Assembly: GCA_005808475.1 (NCBI GenBank)
Contig: SYLY01000273.1
Coordinates: 35,196-99,195, forward strand
Reading direction: 5' to 3'
Length of the DNA stretch: 64,000 bases
From: Acidobacteriota bacterium
Lineage (GTDB): Bacteria > Acidobacteriota > Terriglobia > Bryobacterales > Bryobacteraceae
Both the position numbers and the translations under genes were made by a program. Below the pieces are notes generated by a model. It ran no database searches, had not been told where the DNA came from, and saw nothing but the letters and a program-made list of their open reading frames with translations. This document shows positions 36,656 to 44,835 of the stretch, piece by piece (position 1 is the first letter of the stretch; each line of letters begins with the position of its first letter).

Positions 36656-36706
36656 GCTCGATCCGGAACCGGCAAGCCACAACGAAAACGAGCGCCAGCT
36701 TGGCAT
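36637..36706. repeat. Partial copy of the lnt 3' end (direct repeat with 37757-37832)
   Basis: The sequence around the vapC stop (core CTGAGCTCGATCCGGAA at 36652-36668) recurs at 37771-37787, the end of lnt. On the minus strand both copies encode VACRFRIELRTAS, the C-terminus of Lnt. The two copies are in direct orientation, about 1.1 kb apart, with gaps and several mismatches. They bracket the second toxin-antitoxin pair and the two gene scraps, as expected for DNA introduced or rearranged at the lnt 3' end. Confidence 0.75.
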
Positions 36707-36774
36707 CCGCTCCTCGAACTTGGCCGGATCGCCCGTGGTCACGCGCCGTCCGCCAGCAATCTGACCAGTTGTTC

Positions 36775-36784
36775 TGACTAGTCA
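36775..36784. promoter_or_regulatory. Palindrome upstream of the second toxin-antitoxin pair
   Basis: TGACTAGTCA is a perfect ten-base palindrome 29 bases before the antitoxin ATG at 36814. It could be the operator for antitoxin autoregulation. Support is only position and symmetry; no strong promoter hexamers are evident. Confidence 0.3.
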
Positions 36785-36813
36785 ATCGTCAAAGGTTTAG
36801 GCTAGACTGAATT

Positions 36814-37032
36814 ATGATGGAAATTAGCGCTTCCAAATTCAAGGAGCAGTGTCTTTCGCTGCTCGATCACCTCGATCCGGAAGGCATCGTCGTGACCAAA
36901 CATGGAAAACCCGTCGCTCGGGTCATCCCCGCCGACTCCGGATGCGCTTCCCTCATCGGGAGCATGAAGGGGAAGGTAAAGGTGTCGGGCGATGTTTTCT
37001 CCACTGGAATCGGCTGGAATGCTGAATCTTGA
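36814..37032 (+). CDS. Phd/YefM-type antitoxin
   Basis: A 72-residue antitoxin with the Phd/YefM signature: ISASKFKEQCLSLLDHLDPE then IVVTKHGKPVARVIP, followed by a short C-terminal toxin-binding tail. Two consecutive ATG codons occur at 36814 and 36817. It overlaps the start of the PIN-domain toxin by 14 bases. It is related to, but clearly different from, the antitoxin at 35988. Confidence 0.88.
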   Translation: MMEISASKFKEQCLSLLDHLDPEGIVVTKHGKPVARVIPADSGCASLIGSMKGKVKVSGDVFSTGIGWNAES

Positions 37033-37483
37033 CACCCACATTCTGTTGTACGCCTTGGATGGCTCACTAAAGCCCGCCGAACTGGCGCTGCTCACATCCG
37101 AACCGTGGGGTGTATCGGCCATCGTCTTGTGGGAATTGGCGAAGCTGGCGCAACTGGGGCGAATTGCGCTTGATGTACGGTCTCCCGAATTCGCGAAAAT
37201 TCTCACCAGAGTCCGAGTGTGGCCCCTGGATGTGGCGATCTGTCGGAAGTCGACGGAACTGGACTTTTCGAGCGATCCCGCGGACGAGTTGATTGCAGCG
37301 ACCAGTATTGTCCACGGCGTTCCCCTGGTCACGAGGGATAAGAAGATCCGAAGGTCTAAGCTGGTGCCTTTCGCAGCCCTTTGGGTCATGCAATCGGGCT
37401 GCTCGCTTGGCGGCGACACGCGAGGGCGGCGCCCCGATGGACCGCCGGACCTGCCGCGCTCTTCGGCGTTGACGCCCGCGTAG
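37019..37483 (+). CDS. vapC: VapC-type PIN-domain toxin with non-native C-terminal tail
   Basis: A PIN-domain ribonuclease starting at ATG 37019 (an upstream in-frame ATG at 36992 is less likely). Acidic residues are seen in LNLDTHILLYAL, VLWELAKLA, DPADELIAATS and LVTRDKKIRRS. A normal protein would end shortly after VPFA near 37380. The frame instead continues for about 35 Gly/Pro/Arg-rich residues with no family likeness. The native stop was probably lost where foreign sequence joins at about 37385. The toxin core is complete. Confidence 0.82.
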   Translation: MLNLDTHILLYALDGSLKPAELALLTSEPWGVSAIVLWELAKLAQLGRIALDVRSPEFAKILTRVRVWPLDVAICRKSTELDFSSDPADELIAATSIVHGVPLVTRDKKIRRSKLVPFAALWVMQSGCSLGGDTRGRRPDGPPDLPRSSALTPA

Positions 37484-37509
37484 CTCGGTCGCGACCGCCG
37501 AGTCCTCAT

Positions 37510-37602
37510 CGGACCAGGGATGGTTTCACCTTCCTCGGCTGGCGCATCATGCCCGAACACTCCCGCCTCGTTCGGGCCAACGTCGTCCGATTCCGGGCGC
37601 CA
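37510..37602 (+). pseudogene. Reverse transcriptase C-terminal fragment
   Basis: About 30 codons read GFTFLGWRIMPEHSRLVRAN then VVRFR. This matches the phrase pattern of the thumb/C-terminal region of group II-intron-like and DGR-type reverse transcriptases (GxxFLGFRxFPxxxRLxRxNVxRFRRR). No palm domain or YxDD motif exists anywhere nearby. It is a stranded scrap inside the mosaic between vapC and lnt. Identification is by motif pattern only. Confidence 0.55.
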
Positions 37603-37654
37603 CGGGCGCGCCGAGGCGGCGGCCCGCGCGGAGCACCACTTCGTCCCGCGCCTC

Positions 37655-37756
37655 CCCAGCCGGTCCTCGGCCAGCGGATCGACTCCTGCCCGGTAGAACA
37701 CCAGGCGCGGCCGAGACCGCGGGAAGCCGGTGTCGAACGAGCCCGCGTCGATCCCG
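37655..37756 (-). pseudogene. Histone-deacetylase-family (AcuC-like) fragment
   Basis: On the minus strand about 30 codons read FDTGFPRSRPRLVFYRAG then VDPLAEDRLG. This matches the C-terminal region of bacterial histone-deacetylase-like amidohydrolases (P-x-L-V-x-Y-x-A-G-V-D-x-x-x-x-D-x-L-G). The fragment ends exactly where the repeated lnt 3' block begins. No other part of such a gene is present in the window. Confidence 0.5.
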
Positions 37757-37757
37757 A

Positions 37758-39233
37758 TCAAGATGCGGTTCTGAGCTCGATCCGGAAGCGGCAGGCGACC
37801 ACCGCGAGGAGACCGAGCGCCAGGCACATCCAGGCGAACCAGTCGCCGTGGCGGGTGTAGGCGGTCTTCAGCGGAATCCAGTTGAAGTTCAACCGGCCCG
37901 CCACGGACTCGAACGGCGCCAGCGTATCGGTCATGCGCCCGGCCGGATCGATAGCCGCCGTGGTTCCGTCGTTGGTGACGCGCAACAGCCAGCGGCGGTT
38001 CTCGGCGGCGCGCATGCGGGCAAGCAGCAGATGCTGGCCTCGCGCGGAGGTCCGGCCGAAGTAGCCGTCGTTGGTGAGGTTGACGATCATCTCGGCGCCT
38101 TCGTCGGCGAAGCGGCGCACCAGTTCCGGGAACGCCGATTCGTAGCAGATCACCGTACCGAAGGTGTGATTGTCGATCCGCGAGACCACCACCTGCTTGC
38201 CGGGCTGGAAGTCGCCGGCCTCCTGCGTGATGCGATTCACCCAAGTGAACACCGGCGGCACGAACTCGCCGAAGGGCACCAGGTACATCTTGTCGTAGGA
38301 GGTCACGGGCTCGCCATTGGGATTCAGGAGCAACGCGCGATTGAGCGGAGCGTTGGTGCGGGGATCGTACGCCACCGTGCCGAACAGAAAGTGGGTGCGG
38401 ATGGTGCGGGCCAGGCGCTTGGCCTCGGCTTGGAATTCCGGATCGGTGTAGAAGTAGAGCGGCGCGGGGGATTCGGGCCAGAGCAGCAACGTCGGAGACG
38501 GCCGGTTGGCGTCGATGGAGGTTTGCAGCGACTGCATCGCCATCCGGTTCTGGAGTTCACGGATCGCGTCGACGGTCCATCGCGCCGATTGGGGCGCGTT
38601 CCCCTGCACGGCGACGGCGGTGTCCTGTCCCGCGAGAGGCGGAGGCAGGTCGGGCAGCAAGTACAGCGGCGGAAGGATGGCGAGCGGCAGGAGGAAGGAT
38701 CGCGGCGCGCGAAGTACAACCAGGGCCACGCCCACCGACATCATCGCGAACACGAAGGAAACGCCGTACACGCCAACCCATGGGACCAGCCGCATGGGGA
38801 CGCCCATCTCGATCCCCGCGTTGCCGAGCAGCAGCCATTGGAAGCCGAATTCGCCGTGCAGACGCTCCATGCCGGTCCAAAGAGCCGCCACGCCGAGCAC
38901 CGCCCACGGCTTGCCGAGCATCGGACCCACCAGCGCGGCGAACACCGCGGTGTGCAATCCCTTGAGAAAGCAGAAGACGAGAAACGAGACCCAGGCGAGC
39001 CACGTTTCCATCCCGCCGTGATTCTCGAGGACGAACTCGATCCAGTAGCAGACGCCGCCCCAGTAAAACATCCCCGCCGCCTGGCCGAGCAGGAACCTGC
39101 TGTACCAATTGTCTTGCCGCGACACGGCGATCAACAGCGGCGCGAGCGCCACGGGCGCGAGAATGCGCAGATCGAACGGCGGATACACGAGGATCAGCAG
39201 GCCGGCGGACAGCAGCGACAGAAGCAGGTTCAT
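37758..39233 (-). CDS. lnt: Apolipoprotein N-acyltransferase
   Basis: A 491-residue inner-membrane enzyme that adds the third acyl chain to lipoproteins. Start ATG at 39233 overlaps the lipA stop (ATGA); the frame is open further upstream but that lies inside lipA. The N-terminal half has six or more membrane segments beginning NLLLSLLSAGLLILVYPP. The periplasmic nitrilase domain has the catalytic triad: Glu in LLLWPESPAP, Lys in YDKMYLVPFGE and Cys in VICYESAFPEL. The C-terminal residues VACRFRIELRTAS are duplicated at about 36650-36700. Length is normal, so the gene itself is intact. Confidence 0.93.
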   Translation of the reverse strand: MNLLLSLLSAGLLILVYPPFDLRILAPVALAPLLIAVSRQDNWYSRFLLGQAAGMFYWGGVCYWIEFVLENHGGMETWLAWVSFLVFCFLKGLHTAVFAALVGPMLGKPWAVLGVAALWTGMERLHGEFGFQWLLLGNAGIEMGVPMRLVPWVGVYGVSFVFAMMSVGVALVVLRAPRSFLLPLAILPPLYLLPDLPPPLAGQDTAVAVQGNAPQSARWTVDAIRELQNRMAMQSLQTSIDANRPSPTLLLWPESPAPLYFYTDPEFQAEAKRLARTIRTHFLFGTVAYDPRTNAPLNRALLLNPNGEPVTSYDKMYLVPFGEFVPPVFTWVNRITQEAGDFQPGKQVVVSRIDNHTFGTVICYESAFPELVRRFADEGAEMIVNLTNDGYFGRTSARGQHLLLARMRAAENRRWLLRVTNDGTTAAIDPAGRMTDTLAPFESVAGRLNFNWIPLKTAYTRHGDWFAWMCLALGLLAVVACRFRIELRTAS

Positions 39234-40171
39234 TCGGACGCGCGGCCGGCCTCGTGCGCCACGAGATCGGCCATGTAAGAGCTTCTCACAAATGGACCGC
39301 TGAATACCATGCGAAATCCGAGGGACTCGCCGAACCGGCGCCACTCGTCGAATTCGGCGGGGGGGACGTATTTCATCACCGGCAGATTCCGGCGAGTAGG
39401 TTGGAGATATTGCCCGATGGTGGCCACGTCGGCGTGGCCGCGTTCGCGCAGGTCGCGCAGGACGGCGCGCACATCGTCACCGGTCTCGCCGAGGCCCACC
39501 ATGAAGCCGCTCTTGACGATCGCGCCGGGGCGGTGTTGCTTGGCGAATCGCAGTACGTCGAGCGACTGTTGATAGTTGGCTTGTGGCCGCACGCGAGGAT
39601 ACAGGCGCGGCGCGGTTTCGATGTTGTGGTTGAACACGTGCGGACCGGCGTCGAGCACGCAGGCCACCGCGGAGAGGTCGCCTTGAAAGTCGGGGGTGAG
39701 CGCCTCGACGGTGGCGGCGGGCAGAGATTCGCGCACTGCGCGGATGGTGGCGGCGAAGTGGCGCGAGCCGCCGTCGGGCAGGTCGTCGCGATTGACACTG
39801 GTGATCACGACGTATCGCAGTCCCATCGCGGCGGCCTGGCGGGCGACGTTGGCGGGCTCGGCGGGATCGAGCTCGAACTCGTGCTTACCGGGGAGTCCCT
39901 TGGGCACCGAGCAGAAGCCACAGCCGCGCGTGCAGAGGTTGCCGAGGATCATGAAGGTCGCCTGGCCGCGCTCGAAGCACTCGTGCAGGTTCGGGCAACG
40001 GGCCGATTCGCACACGGTGTGGAGATGGAGGGACCGGAGTTCGCGCTTCAACGCGGTGACCGGTTCGTGATGGGGCGCGCCCTTGCGGAGCCAATCGGGG
40101 AGACGTCCGCGAAGAGCGCGGCCGGCGGCGGGAAGGGAGTTTTCGATTTGGACGAGCAGGGAGGGATGCAA
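39230..40171 (-). CDS. lipA: Lipoyl synthase
   Basis: A radical-SAM enzyme that inserts sulfur into octanoyl groups. Both iron-sulfur sites are present: CESARCPNLHECF (auxiliary cluster) and CTRGCGFCSV (SAM cluster), plus the C-terminal RSSYMAD serine motif. There is no ATG at the expected place; in-frame TTG codons at 40171, 40201 and 40210 are candidates. I chose 40171 because it gives a normal-length N-terminus (HPSLLVQIENSLPA, then PDWLRKGAP). The stop overlaps the lnt start. Divergent gene 40205 begins almost at once, so the upstream region is very short. Confidence 0.9.
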   Translation of the reverse strand: MHPSLLVQIENSLPAAGRALRGRLPDWLRKGAPHHEPVTALKRELRSLHLHTVCESARCPNLHECFERGQATFMILGNLCTRGCGFCSVPKGLPGKHEFELDPAEPANVARQAAAMGLRYVVITSVNRDDLPDGGSRHFAATIRAVRESLPAATVEALTPDFQGDLSAVACVLDAGPHVFNHNIETAPRLYPRVRPQANYQQSLDVLRFAKQHRPGAIVKSGFMVGLGETGDDVRAVLRDLRERGHADVATIGQYLQPTRRNLPVMKYVPPAEFDEWRRFGESLGFRMVFSGPFVRSSYMADLVAHEAGRASE

Positions 40172-40204
40172 ATCCCATTTTACGCGGCGTTGGATAATCA
40201 AGGT

Positions 40205-40522
40205 ATGCAAGTTCCGAGAGCTTTCGTCCGGCAGGCGGAATTCGAAGCGGCGGTGGCGGAGGCGGCGGGCAAGCTCGCGCCCCAAGTGGTGAGTGTCGAG
40301 CCCAGCTACGACTACGACTGGACCGGCGAGCCTTCGGTTTTCTTCAAGGTGACGCTGTCGGATACGCCAATGCCCGAAGGCCGCGCGCCCCTCACACTTG
40401 GACGGCTCTCGTTCGAGATCGTGCGGGCCGTGCAGCCGCTCGAGGAATGGGGAGTGCTCCCGTACTTCGATTTCTTCAGGACCGGGCGCCTGGCGGAACT
40501 CCGGGAACCCATTCCCGCCTGA
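40205..40522 (+). CDS. Small hypothetical protein
   Basis: A 105-residue protein (MQVPRAFVRQAEFEAAVAEA and so on) with an alpha/beta look and phrases such as VEPSYDYDWTGEPSVFFKV and LGRLSFEIVRA. An alternative ATG at 40166 would overlap the lipA start region. It directly precedes the broken HEPN-like gene at 40524 (one base between them); a protein of this type paired with a HEPN-like partner may be a nucleotidyltransferase-type or regulatory module, but no catalytic motif is visible. Function unknown. Confidence 0.6.
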   Translation: MQVPRAFVRQAEFEAAVAEAAGKLAPQVVSVEPSYDYDWTGEPSVFFKVTLSDTPMPEGRAPLTLGRLSFEIVRAVQPLEEWGVLPYFDFFRTGRLAELREPIPA

Positions 40523-40523
40523 T

Positions 40524-41065
40524 ATGGTGTTGCACGACGATTTACTCGAACTCGCGCGCGAACTTGCGGCCGCGGGAGCGAACCAGGCCAAACTCAGGCG
40601 CTCGGTTTCCACGGGCTGCTGTTGATCTCCGAGGCCACAGCCAACTGGACGCGGCCGGGGCTCCGGGGGCGCTTGGGCCGCTGCTTCGATCATGGCGCGA
40701 TGCGATCCGCCGCGGAAGCCAAAGTGGGCTGGGTCAACGCCGCCATCGCATCGGGTTCGCTCAGCCCAAAGCAAGAGGCAGTGGAACTCGACCTCTGGAC
40801 AGTGGCCACCGCCTTTCTGGAGGCTCAGCGACGGCGCCATCTCGCGGACTACGATTTGGAAAAGGCGTGGGCCCCGGACGAGGTCAACTCTCACATCGAG
40901 CAAATCGACGAGGCGTTTTCGGTCTGGACCAAGGCTGCGGAGGAGGAGACGGCTCAGGCGTTCCTGGTGTCGCTGTTCGGAGCCAGGGAAAAGCGCGCCG
41001 GTGAACCGAAGGCCGCTCCCAGGAAGCCCGCGCCGAACACGCGCCGGAAGCCGCCGCCGGCGTAG
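40524..41065 (+). pseudogene. HEPN-like conserved protein, broken by a small deletion
   Basis: The frame from ATG 40524 reads MVLHDDLLELARELAAAG then LRRSVSTGCC and stops at 40623. From 40622 another frame continues LLISEATANWTRPGL through to 41065. The pieces match a conserved protein in which RRAVSTAYYALFHLLI joins the two halves. About 20 bases appear deleted at 40611-40622, removing the AYYALFH core helix and shifting the frame. The remainder (LWTVATAFLEAQRRRHLADY, then a basic tail) looks well preserved, so the break is recent or a sequencing error. Confidence 0.6.
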
Positions 41066-41103
41066 CGGCTCGGGCGCGGCCCAGGGCGTGTATACTCGCA
41101 GAC

Positions 41104-41742
41104 ATGAGCGCTCGATTCGCCGCCGTTCTTCTGCCCGCGCTGCTACTGGCCGCCGACGGCCCGCTTCCGAACCCCGCCGTCGACGAGCCGCGAGCGGCCT
41201 CGAAGGGAACGCGAACCGCCGTGTTCGCGGGAGGCTGCTTCTGGTGCACGGAAGCCGTATTCGAGCAGGTGGCGGGAGTGCGCAAGGTGGTATCGGGCTA
41301 CGCCGGCGGCGACGCGGCGAGCGCCAACTACAAGCTGGTGAGCGAAGGAAAGACCACCCACGCCGAAGCGATCGAGATCACCTACGATCCATCGGCGGTC
41401 ACCTACGGCCAGTTGCTCTCGATCTTCTTCGGCGCGGCGCACGATCCCACGCAGCTCGACCGGCAGGGTCCGGACTGGGGAAAGCAATATCGCTCCGCCG
41501 TATTTCCGGCGAACGAAGAGCATAAGCGCATCGCCGCGGCGTACATCGACCAGTTGACCAAGGCTCACGCTTTCGGCAAACCCATCGTCACGCTGATCGC
41601 GCCGGGAACGAAGTTCCACGGGGCGGAGGACTACCATCAGGATTTCGTCCGTAAGAATCCCGATCACCCCTACGTGGTGCGGAACGCCCTGCCGAAGGTG
41701 GCAAAGCTGAAGTCGCTGTATCCGGCGATGGTGAAGAAATAG
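41104..41742 (+). CDS. msrA: Peptide-methionine (S)-S-oxide reductase, exported
   Basis: A 212-residue MsrA that repairs oxidised methionine. The catalytic motif GGCFWCTEAVF is at about residues 40-50, followed by GYAGG and the YRSAVFP and FHGAEDYHQDF blocks. An N-terminal signal-like stretch (FAAVLLPALLLAADGP) predicts a periplasmic enzyme. It stands alone between the broken HEPN-like gene and a convergent M81 peptidase gene. Confidence 0.93.
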   Translation: MSARFAAVLLPALLLAADGPLPNPAVDEPRAASKGTRTAVFAGGCFWCTEAVFEQVAGVRKVVSGYAGGDAASANYKLVSEGKTTHAEAIEITYDPSAVTYGQLLSIFFGAAHDPTQLDRQGPDWGKQYRSAVFPANEEHKRIAAAYIDQLTKAHAFGKPIVTLIAPGTKFHGAEDYHQDFVRKNPDHPYVVRNALPKVAKLKSLYPAMVKK

Positions 41743-41757
41743 CCGCCGCGCGGCGGG

Positions 41758-43296
41758 CTACCGCGGCATCCCGAACAATCCTGGCCGCACGTTCTTGAAC
41801 GTGAAGCGCGCCGGATTGACATCGGTGGCGCCCGGCGTGTTCACTTCGACGATGCGGGCGGCAACCGGCTCATAGGCCGCTCGCGGCGCGATGGTCCCCT
41901 TGGCGGCGAGGATGCGCTGGCGTTGGGGATAGACGCCGTTGCTGATCAACTGGTGCAGGCTGTTGGGACTGGTCGGACGATTGGTGAGCAGCAGAAGGTT
42001 GGGCAGGTCGCGCGTGGAGCCCTCCACTTCGATGACCGAGGTGAGCCCCATGTCCCCGTAACGCCCGCCGCCGTGGCGAACCTCCGGCTCGACAAAGCGG
42101 CCGTCGTGCAGCGAACGGACGCGGCCCACCACGCGGACCGGATCGCCGTGGATCTTGTCGGTCTTGCCGCCAACGGCCTGGTCGAAGGCGCCGCCCACGC
42201 CGGCCGCGAACGCGGCGCGATTGGCGGCCGCGTCGCTGATCACCGCGACCCATCCCTCGGCCTTCTGGCGAATGAACTCGGAGAGCAGCGCGGTGCCGTC
42301 GCCGGCCGAGCCGCCGCCGATGTTGTCTCCGGTGTCCATCAGCACGACGGGGAACTTCGGGCCCGCCATGGCGTCGCGCACGGCCGTCGCGGCATCGGGC
42401 ACGCGGAACACCAGCTTGTCCCGCAGATCCCACAGCATGCCGCTCAGGCGCCTGGCCTCGCGCTCGGCCAGCGCGCGGTCGCCGTCGGTGACCACGATCG
42501 CGCTGGGACCCATCGCCGGCACGTCGGACCACTGGTAGCCCCCGGGCACGCTGGCGGCGAGGATCTTCGGGTTGGTGCGCTCCAATCGCCGGCTCTCGGC
42601 CTTAATGGGCTCGTAGGGCGCGTGAAACGTATCCTGGAACACGATGTTCACGATCATCGGAGGCCGGGCCACCACCTGAACCGGGTGTAGCGTGCCGCGC
42701 ACCATGCCGGCGATGATCGTGGCGGCCTGCACACCGCGCTCCTTGGTGTCGAGGTGGGGGTTCTCCTTGTAGGTGATCAGCACGTCGCAATTGGCCACCA
42801 ATTCGTCGGACACGTTCGAGTGGAAGTCGTGCGTGATCACGATGGGGAACTGCTTGCCCATCGCGCGGCGCACGCGGCGGGCCACCTCCTCGTCGCCGTG
42901 AAGATACCCCTCGACCACCAACGCGCCGTGCTGGATGAGGATCACCCCGTCGAACGGCGGCGAGGCCGTTTTCAACTGGCCGATCAGTTTGTCCAGCTTC
43001 TCGTCGAACGATTTCTTCTCGACGTACCCGAGAAATCCGGCTCCCGCGCGGACCACCGGATACACGTCGACGCCGAGCTTGGCCGCCGCTTCGACAACAC
43101 CGCTGGCGACCGTGTTCTGGCGGGCCGCCGACTCGAGCCACTCTTCGCGCGTCACCGGCGCGGACTCCACCATCTTCTGCGCGCGCGGATACAGCGAGTT
43201 CGATTCGGCCACCAAGCCGCCCACCGCGATTCTCGGACGGCGCTGTTGGGCGGAGGCCACGCAGACGGCTACGGCGATCAGAGCAAGGGTCTTCAT
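41758..43296 (-). CDS. Exported M81 family metallopeptidase (MlrC-like)
   Basis: A 512-residue protein of the microcystinase C family. It has a signal peptide (KTLALIAVAVCVASAQ), then RIAVGGLVAESNSLYP. Candidate zinc ligands lie in ILIQHGALV, THDFHSNVSDEL and MDTGDNIGGGSAGDGT. Homologues cleave linear peptides and, in many soil bacteria, have unknown substrates. It lies 36 bases downstream of the decarboxylase gene on the same strand. Confidence 0.85.
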   Translation of the reverse strand: MKTLALIAVAVCVASAQQRRPRIAVGGLVAESNSLYPRAQKMVESAPVTREEWLESAARQNTVASGVVEAAAKLGVDVYPVVRAGAGFLGYVEKKSFDEKLDKLIGQLKTASPPFDGVILIQHGALVVEGYLHGDEEVARRVRRAMGKQFPIVITHDFHSNVSDELVANCDVLITYKENPHLDTKERGVQAATIIAGMVRGTLHPVQVVARPPMIVNIVFQDTFHAPYEPIKAESRRLERTNPKILAASVPGGYQWSDVPAMGPSAIVVTDGDRALAEREARRLSGMLWDLRDKLVFRVPDAATAVRDAMAGPKFPVVLMDTGDNIGGGSAGDGTALLSEFIRQKAEGWVAVISDAAANRAAFAAGVGGAFDQAVGGKTDKIHGDPVRVVGRVRSLHDGRFVEPEVRHGGGRYGDMGLTSVIEVEGSTRDLPNLLLLTNRPTSPNSLHQLISNGVYPQRQRILAAKGTIAPRAAYEPVAARIVEVNTPGATDVNPARFTFKNVRPGLFGMPR

Positions 43297-43332
43297 CGTG
43301 CGCTCCTCAGTATACAGATGGACAGAAGTCCA

Positions 43333-44589
43333 TCAATGCCCGAGGACCGCCGGTTCGAAGCTCAGCGTGGCGAAGTAATCGTCCACCGTCTCCGCGCGGC
43401 GGATCCGCTCCACCGATCCATCGGGCCGCAGCAGCAACTCCTGCGGACGCAAGCGGCCATTGTAGGTGAAGCCCATCGAATGGCCGTGAGCGCCGGTGTC
43501 GTGGATCACGATCAGGTCGCCATCCACCACGCGGGGCAGTTCCCGCTGGATCGCGAACTTGTCGTTGTTCTCGCACAGCGGACCCACCACGTCCACCACC
43601 TCCCGCGGCTCGCTCCCGTTCTTGCCCGCCACTTCCACGTGATGATAGGCGCCGTACATGCCGGGCCGCATCAATGCGGACATGCAGGCATCCACGCCGA
43701 CGTAGGTGCGGTAGATCTCCTTGCGGTTGATCGCGCGCGCCACCAACACGCCGTGCGGACCCGTCATGTAGCGGCCGCTCTCGGTGTAGATGCGCGGCGC
43801 GTATCCGCGGCGCGCGCGGAACTCCTCCACCAGCGCCGCCACCCCGCGCCCGATCGCGGCGATGTCGAGCGGCTCCGAGCCGGGCTCGTACGGAATCCCC
43901 AAGCCTCCGCCGAGATTGACGAACTCGAAGCGGATTCCCAGCCGGTCCTCGAGCGTCTCCGCCCAGGCGAGCATCATGCGCGCGGTGGCGACGATTCCGT
44001 GGAAATCGGTCTCGTTGGAGATGACCATCGTATGGAGCCCGAACCGCTTGGCGCCGAGTCCGAGCGCGCGCCGGTAGGCCTCTTCATACTGCTCGTGCGC
44101 GACGCCGAACTTCGCCTCTTCCGGCTTGCCGATGATGTCGTTGCCTTGGCGGCGTGGACCTGGATTGTAGCGGAAGCACAGTAACTCCGGAATCTCCGGC
44201 AGCTTGTCGAGCAAGCTGATGTCGTCCAGATTGACGATGCAGCCGCCGTGGCCGAGCGCATCGGCGAATTCGGCCTGGGACGTGTTGTTGGACGTGAACA
44301 TGATCGCGTCCGGGGCCGCTCCTACCTGGCGGGCGAGCATCAGTTCGGGGATGGAGCTACAGTCGAACCCGAAGCCGAGTTCGCCCATGATCGCGAGGAC
44401 GCGTGGGTTGGGCAGCGCCTTGACGGCGAAGTACTCTCGATAGTCGACGCCGGCGAAGGCCCGCTTCAGGCTGGAGACGGTCTGGCGGATTCCCGCTTCG
44501 TCGTAGATATGGAACGGGGTGCCGAACCGTTCCGCGATACGCTCCAGGCGAGGCTCGAGCCGGGCGCGGAACGCCGGGGACATGGGCAT
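43333..44589 (-). CDS. Diaminopimelate/ornithine decarboxylase family PLP enzyme
   Basis: A 418-residue fold-type III decarboxylase starting at ATG 44589 (ATG 44583 also possible; the frame is open to 44655). The PLP lysine is in YFAVKALPNP, the glycine loop in VNLGGGLGIPY, the phosphate-binding region in ESGRYMTGPHG, and the active-site Cys in VGPLCENND. It fits diaminopimelate decarboxylase (lysA) in motif order, but related carboxynorspermidine and arginine decarboxylases share these motifs, so I leave the symbol blank. It is divergent from the FGE-fold gene at 44836. Confidence 0.82.
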   Translation of the reverse strand: MPMSPAFRARLEPRLERIAERFGTPFHIYDEAGIRQTVSSLKRAFAGVDYREYFAVKALPNPRVLAIMGELGFGFDCSSIPELMLARQVGAAPDAIMFTSNNTSQAEFADALGHGGCIVNLDDISLLDKLPEIPELLCFRYNPGPRRQGNDIIGKPEEAKFGVAHEQYEEAYRRALGLGAKRFGLHTMVISNETDFHGIVATARMMLAWAETLEDRLGIRFEFVNLGGGLGIPYEPGSEPLDIAAIGRGVAALVEEFRARRGYAPRIYTESGRYMTGPHGVLVARAINRKEIYRTYVGVDACMSALMRPGMYGAYHHVEVAGKNGSEPREVVDVVGPLCENNDKFAIQRELPRVVDGDLIVIHDTGAHGHSMGFTYNGRLRPQELLLRPDGSVERIRRAETVDDYFATLSFEPAVLGH

Positions 44590-44835
44590 CCTTCCATTGT
44601 ACGAATCGGCCCGGGGACAGGGCGGCGGATTGTCGAGGGCCGACGGCGTCGACACAGGCCGAAAAAGGCCGAAACCTGAACGGCAGTCCGGCCTTTCGAC
44701 TTTCGACTAAGCTGGGCCTCCGTCGGTGGCGCCGCTCCATGCTAGTCGTAGTCACTCTCTTCGCGATCTTCGCGGGCCAAGCTGGCCGCGCAATTTCGCC
44801 TCCCGCCTGGCGAGTGCCAGCGGCTGAAGCGCGAC

